Positions 59,900 to 64,000 of a stretch of 64,000 nt of DNA are shown here, piece by piece. This DNA comes from Ottelia alismoides (Eukaryota > Streptophyta > Magnoliopsida > Alismatales > Hydrocharitaceae), in NCBI GenBank assembly GCA_037367405.1, contig JAZKJV010006043.1, forward strand, positions 558,001 through 622,000, written 5' to 3'. Positions within the stretch are counted from its first letter, which is position 1; each line of letters starts with the position of its first letter. The notes below the pieces were generated by a model. The model ran no database searches and was not told the DNA's origin. It saw only the letters and a list, made by a program, of their open reading frames with translations. A program made the position numbers and the translations under genes.

Positions 59900-60330
59900 T
59901 GTTAGGATTAGAGTCATATTAGGATTGAGAATCCTAATGGGATTGGACTCCTAATCCTAATAATAGTTGAGTTCTATTCTATTTATAGTCCTAATTGGAT
60001 TTGAAATATGGGGTTGTATTTGGGCTATATAAAGAGGGGGTGGAGGCATTGTCTCAATACCACCACCACAAGAACAATGTTACCCCTAGAGAGAAAGGGG
60101 GAGAGGGAGAGAAGAGAGGAAGAGAGAGCGAGGGAACAGAGAGAGTTGTACTCGTTCTTCTTTTAGTGATCTTTCTTCTAGTGATTACGAGAGGTGACCA
60201 ACCACCGTTCTTTCTTTCATGTGCTTCTGTGATGGTTGTGATTGCGCATACGCATCCGTATCTACATCTGCTTCCATATCCAGAGATTCGGTATCCGAGA
60301 GGAGACGATACCGGCAGGTTGTGTCCCAAC
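59900..60330 (+). mobile_element. 431-bp solo copia-type LTR inside the LINE
   Basis: It starts TGTTAGGATTAGAG and ends GTGTCCCAACA, with termini TGTT...AACA, flanked by the 5-bp duplication CAACC at 59895-59899 and 60331-60335. TATATAAA lies at 60026-60033. A purine-rich GAGA tract (60088-60145) follows the promoter. No internal region, so a solo LTR. ORFs 59995-60447 and 60054-60341 lie in it and are not genes. Confidence 0.85.
60026..60033 (+). promoter_or_regulatory. TATA box of the 431-bp LTR
   Basis: TATATAAA in GGGCTATATAAAGAGGGGG, 126 bp after the LTR start. Confidence 0.7.
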
Positions 60331-61778
60331 ACAACCATCATAGTCTTTTGGTCTATGTATCTTTTTCAAGCTACCAAGTGTTTGTGCTTAGTATTTGTGT
60401 TGCTATTCCAAAGAAAATCTCTCCTTATTTTGTCATTTTTTCTATGATATACTTTGTTAGCTTGAGAGTTAATAAAATTTAGAAGTGAGTAGCGTCAAAC
60501 TAGAATTTAAAACAGTAAGCCTGACAGGCATCACAAGCATACGAGCCTTCCACTCACACAATTTTGAGCAAGCGCTTCAATCAGAGGCAGCCAACAACTT
60601 ACTTTGATATTTTTATGAATCTCCAATGCTCTAAATCAAAATGGGATTTTAGGATTGTTTCCTCTATTTTAGTTAAGACAATTCAAAGAAGATTTCGTTT
60701 TATTTGTTTGAAGTCCGAATATGAGAGGGAATATTTTAAGGACAATCGTGACGTTTGTAAAGGCCTCTGTCATCCGCAAATTGAATGTTCATTATTTTTC
60801 CATGACAAGACCAGGCAGTGACGCCCCTAATTTTACCATCTTCCACAAGTGTTTTTAACATATACTCCAAGATATTAATGGAATTAATAAGTAGAAGCGG
60901 AGAAAGTAGGTCCCCCTAACAAACTCCTTGATTGGGCCTGAAGAAACCAGTCGAACCCCTGTTTATTTTGATGGAGATTCCAGTAGTCTTGAGAATAGAG
61001 ATGACCCAGTTGATGAATTGGCTTGGACACCCCGAAATTTCAATGGCTCTAACAACCAAATCCCATTTTAACATGTCAAAATAACAATCTTGCAGCCCAT
61101 ATTGTTCTATTGGCTAAGATTTTGGATGTAACAATTTGTTTTTAAGAAAGGCACATTGAGTGGGAGAGACGAAAGATTGCAGTCTTTGAGCTCATCTGTC
61201 TGCTTAGATTTTTGAAATGACCCTGACGGGCATGTTGATGAGATCGATAGGCCTGTAAATCTCATTTTTTCTCTCTATCTCCCATTTTGTAAATGAGAGA
61301 GATTATATAGTTGTTTGTATGTCTAATATTCTCTAGGTAATGCGTCATGTCAAGGAGGTCCCATTTCAAAGCGGGCCAAATCGTGTCAAGGAATTCAGAA
61401 ACTGTACCATCGGGGCTTGGGCTTTATGAGGTTTGAATCTCCTACAAGCTGCATCCACCTCAATGACGGGAAAGGATGGTGAGATCCTCTGGGTTTTTCA
61501 GTTGTCCCGTAAGATCCTGACCCAAAACGTAAAGTAGGAGATTTCCATTTGCGGAGTCTACAAAGAGATCCTCATAGAATTTTGTTGTGATTCTGGCAAT
61601 ATCAGAGGATCTGGGCATGAGATATCATTTTTATTTTCAAGAGCAAAAATAATGCTTTTTTTTATTTCTGTTGACAGAAGCCGCCTTATGGAGTAGAGTG
61701 TTTTTGTCTCCCTCCTTAAGCCATGGCAGTTTGGCCCTTTGAATTCAACTTTTAAAATCGTCTTTTTTAAGAACCTCA

Positions 61779-61929
61779 GGTCCGTTTGGTTGCAGAGTTG
61801 GACAGGGTTGGGTTGGGCAGGGGTACCCCTGTGAATAGTAAACTGTGAGGAGGAGAACCCTGTTTGGTTGCAGGGCCAACCCGGGTTGGACCAAGCCAAC
61901 TCTGCCCAACCCTGCAACCAAACGAGCCC
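61779..61929. mobile_element. MITE with ~38-bp inverted ends
   Basis: Left GGTCCGTTTGGTTGCAGAG and right (inward) GGGCTCGTTTGGTTGCAGGG, both continuing into TTGG(A/G)CAG(G/A)GTTGG. A second internal copy of the terminus, CCCTGTTTGGTTGCAGGG, lies at 61858-61875. Related to the piece at 16702-16979. No clear target duplication seen. Confidence 0.65.
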
Positions 61930-62479
61930 CAAGTGTGTGTCATAGAGATTTTTTAGTCTACCAACCCGCCCTCATCCTGAGACTTGATATTTTTTCTGAT
62001 TTCCTCAATTTGAGCAGTAACTCTGTAAATCTCCTGGCACAAATATTGAGTTTTATTTTTTTTCCTCATTTTTTGACCCATCGATGAAAAGGGTTTTTCT
62101 AAAACCAGAGTGATTCTATTCTGAAATTATTTTTATGGGCTTTGAAGGATCCAGTCGCAAGAAGAAGGCGATGATCAAAGAAGGTGATTAGTAGCATTTT
62201 TAGATCTAAGCTCGACGCAATGTTAAGAACGCCAATGTCACAAAGGATCTGATCAAGAATGACCCTGCTTCCACGAGAAGCTCGGTTATATCCTCATTTG
62301 GTCTTCTAATTGGCCTTCTGATTCGATCCAAGACTTGAATCTAAATAAAAACTGTTTATAGGCTCCCCGGACCGTCAATCCACGCGATGTCAAATAAGGT
62401 TAAAACATCCCCTACCAAAATTGATGGGAGAGGGATAGGTATAATAGTTGTTACGAAGTGCTGGAACTCATCCTTAACA

Positions 62480-62585
62480 TACTCCAATGGTAGAACCTCT
62501 CAAATGGTCTGATGGTAGAAGTAGTGGCTCCCACTTTAAAAGGAACAGGGTTCGAATCGCCTCCCCAACCCCCTCCCCCCTCTAT
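62480..62585 (+). mobile_element. tRNA-derived SINE-like fragment
   Basis: An A-box-like GATGGTAGAAGTAGTGG (62511) and a B-box GGTTCGAATC (62549) about 38 nt apart, as in tRNA promoters, then a C-rich stretch. There is no cloverleaf-complete tRNA. It is cut by the LTR fragment at about 62586. Confidence 0.45.
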
Positions 62586-63260
62586 TCAAAATCATGGTCA
62601 TTGAATAGAAACACAAATCAATCTCAACCATTGATTTTGTGTTTCACATGGATTGTGATCCATGGACTCCCAAAATACAATAAAAGAAGAGGCAATCCTA
62701 GCTCTTCTCTACACACAAACCAATTGAATACTCTCTCATTTTCATTCTACACCCCCGTCTCTCTCTCTCTCTCTCACACACTCTCTAAGTGGATGTCCAC
62801 TTTGTGCCTTAGAGAAAATCACCATTGTCGCCACGTCATCGTGTCGCCGCTTCGACTGCTCCTGCATCACTGTCTCCTTGGGTGCTCCTTGCTAGTGAAG
62901 AAGACACCGGATCTCGTGTGATGAGATCAGGAGATTCACCGCTTGGATCATCAACTCGGATTGTGTGGAGTACGCGTCTCATCAATGCGCTTGCAAGTGT
63001 CTCCTCCGTCGGATCGAACTTGAGACGAGAGGTCTCTTGCTTTAGAGACTTGATCGCAACTACGCTTCAAGAGGTAATCCTACATCTTACTTATGGTTAG
63101 ATGAAATAATCCGAGAAATGTTCTTGGATCATGTGGACTCATCACTTTAAATTCTTTTAAATTATGTTGCACCAAGCAACTACTGTAACTTGTCGCTCTG
63201 GTGGCATACGAAGCGATCATCACGCTTCCGTGATGCGCTTAAGGATCTCTATATCCTTCA
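62586..63260 (+). mobile_element. Truncated copia LTR, same family as 8367-10971
   Basis: It aligns with 10300-10971: AATCAATCTCAACCATTGATTTT (62617), GGATCATCAACTCGGATTG (62944), GTCTCCTCCGTCGGATCG (62998), ending TATATCCTTCA at 63260. The first ~1.9 kb is missing. No primer site follows, so it is a fragment. The ORFs at 62487-62921 and 62825-63100 are incidental. Confidence 0.75.
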
Positions 63261-64000
63261 TTTATATACGAAAGTTATTATGAAATGTAACTCCAAAGGA
63301 CCCCAAAGGGAAAGGGTTGTAGCAGAAGAAAACTATAGGTATCAAAAAGCAATGGATGAGGAGCAACACTTGGATCATGCAATCTCAACATCCGAGATGA
63401 ACCTCAAGGCCAAGTACTTAATGTTAAACCATGGACAAAAGATGCCATCATGGAAACGATTCAAATACTAGAGAATTTCTTCTTAGAGGAACGTATATGT
63501 CTTCTTAGCCTTCTTGTTTAGTTGATCATACATAATCATATTATTGTTGTCTAAGAAAATTGGTTCGTATCTCAAGATGGAGCTTTAACATGGAGTTAGC
63601 TTTACATAAAATGAGGAACCTTTAAAGGAAAAATATGTTTAAAGTTAAATTAGCACTTCACTTGGTTTCTTTAAGCCTTTATTGTAGGTTTTTAAACATT
63701 TTTTACAATGTCAAAAAAGGTGGAAAGAATTAGGAAGCATTTTCAAAAAGTTCTAAAAGTTCTCATGCATATATATTTTTGCTAACACTAAAAGGTTTAT
63801 CATTTTCAAATGAAGTTGATTGTTAGGTCACATATAAGCTTGCATTTGTTTTCGTGATTATAAAACTTGTACCATGAACTTGTATCTATATAAAAGGGAC
63901 CAATATTGAAAGCTCAATTATGGAGGAAGAAAGGTCAAGTTTGTAAATGGAGAAGTTTAAGCCCAAAGATGGAGATCAAGCTCAAGATACCAAGGAAAAT
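63261..64000. other. Unassigned
   Basis: ORF 63190-63471 overlaps the LTR end. Its later part (EENYRYQKAMDEEQHLDHAI) looks compositionally coding, but I recognise no family. The rest is AT-rich without a feature. Confidence 0.35.

Larger units (their letters stand above)
58750..62450 (-). pseudogene. L1-type LINE ORF2 relic
   Basis: Minus-strand pieces in LINE order. 62450-61950: endonuclease-like remnants. 61500-61330: KPHKAQAPDGTVSEFLDTIW, the N-terminal RT motif. 61260-60820: YRPIDLINMPVRVISKI, VSPTQCAFLKNK, KWDLVVRAIEISGCPSQFIN, TGISIKINRGSTGFF, GDLLSPLLL. 60769-60780: catalytic FADD. 59835-59620: SSYFWLDSFHGEPFLP of the C-terminal region. 59113-58832: tail sequence. Stops and shifts throughout. 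It is interrupted by a solo LTR (59900-60330) and a MITE (61779-61929). The 3' end is probably near the T run at 58745. Confidence 0.75.

Noticed and set aside
59995..60447. 150-codon plus-strand ORF as a gene
   Set aside because: It is contained mostly in the solo LTR 59900-60330, with low-complexity purine-rich translation.

Overview
This window looks like repeat-dense, AT-rich heterochromatin from a flowering plant. The species cannot be named from the sequence. The evidence is plant-type: Athila-lineage Ty3/gypsy retrotransposons with tRNA-Asp primer sites, Ty1/copia remnants with an initiator-Met primer site, an L1-type LINE, MITEs, and a pseudogene carrying the plant mobile domain (PMD). 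I see no intact host gene. Nearly every ORF is part of, or a shadow of, a decayed mobile element.

Four Athila copies (here Ath1 to Ath4) all lie on the minus strand, so each reads from high to low coordinates. Ath1 (1-16701) is the best preserved: a 4.07 kb 5' LTR (12627-16701), a perfect tRNA-Asp primer site (12607-12624), a long leader, and Gag-Pro-RT-RNase H-integrase in one uninterrupted frame (7665 to 1276) with five in-frame stops. A hairpin array (836-1194) and a 3' noncoding tail follow; its 3' LTR lies beyond base 1. Its leader carries a 2.6 kb solo copia LTR (8367-10971) with a 5-bp target duplication. Ath2 (17299-29052) keeps its 5' LTR, primer site, frameshifted gag-pol and hairpin array but no 3' LTR. 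Ath4 (29053-35990) keeps only LTR, primer site, leader and gag, and stops exactly where the Ath2 LTR begins, so Ath2 probably inserted into it. Ath3 (43501-52607) keeps its 3' LTR, polypurine tract, array and a broken pol; gag and protease are gone.

Between and beyond these: 36000-43500 holds a decayed LTR-like block, an unrecognised last-exon-like fragment, a plus-strand copia integrase fragment and a minus-strand copia LTR end with primer site. 52608-54480 is a junction of two truncated LTR pieces. 54480-56350 is a minus-strand pseudogene with PB1-like, MuDR-type DNA-binding and PMD segments in one protein. 57441-58326 resembles a non-autonomous DNA transposon. 58750-62450 is a minus-strand LINE ORF2 relic hit by a 431-bp solo LTR and a MITE. 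62480-63260 is a SINE-like piece followed by a truncated copy of the copia LTR family seen in Ath1.

The two least expected structures are (1) an array of hairpins, each followed by a run of G in the element RNA, conserved between integrase and 3' LTR in three Athila copies, with paired base changes that keep the stems; and (2) a run of about ten back-to-back micro-hairpins, mostly with ATG, GTG or TTG loops, in the copia solo LTR.
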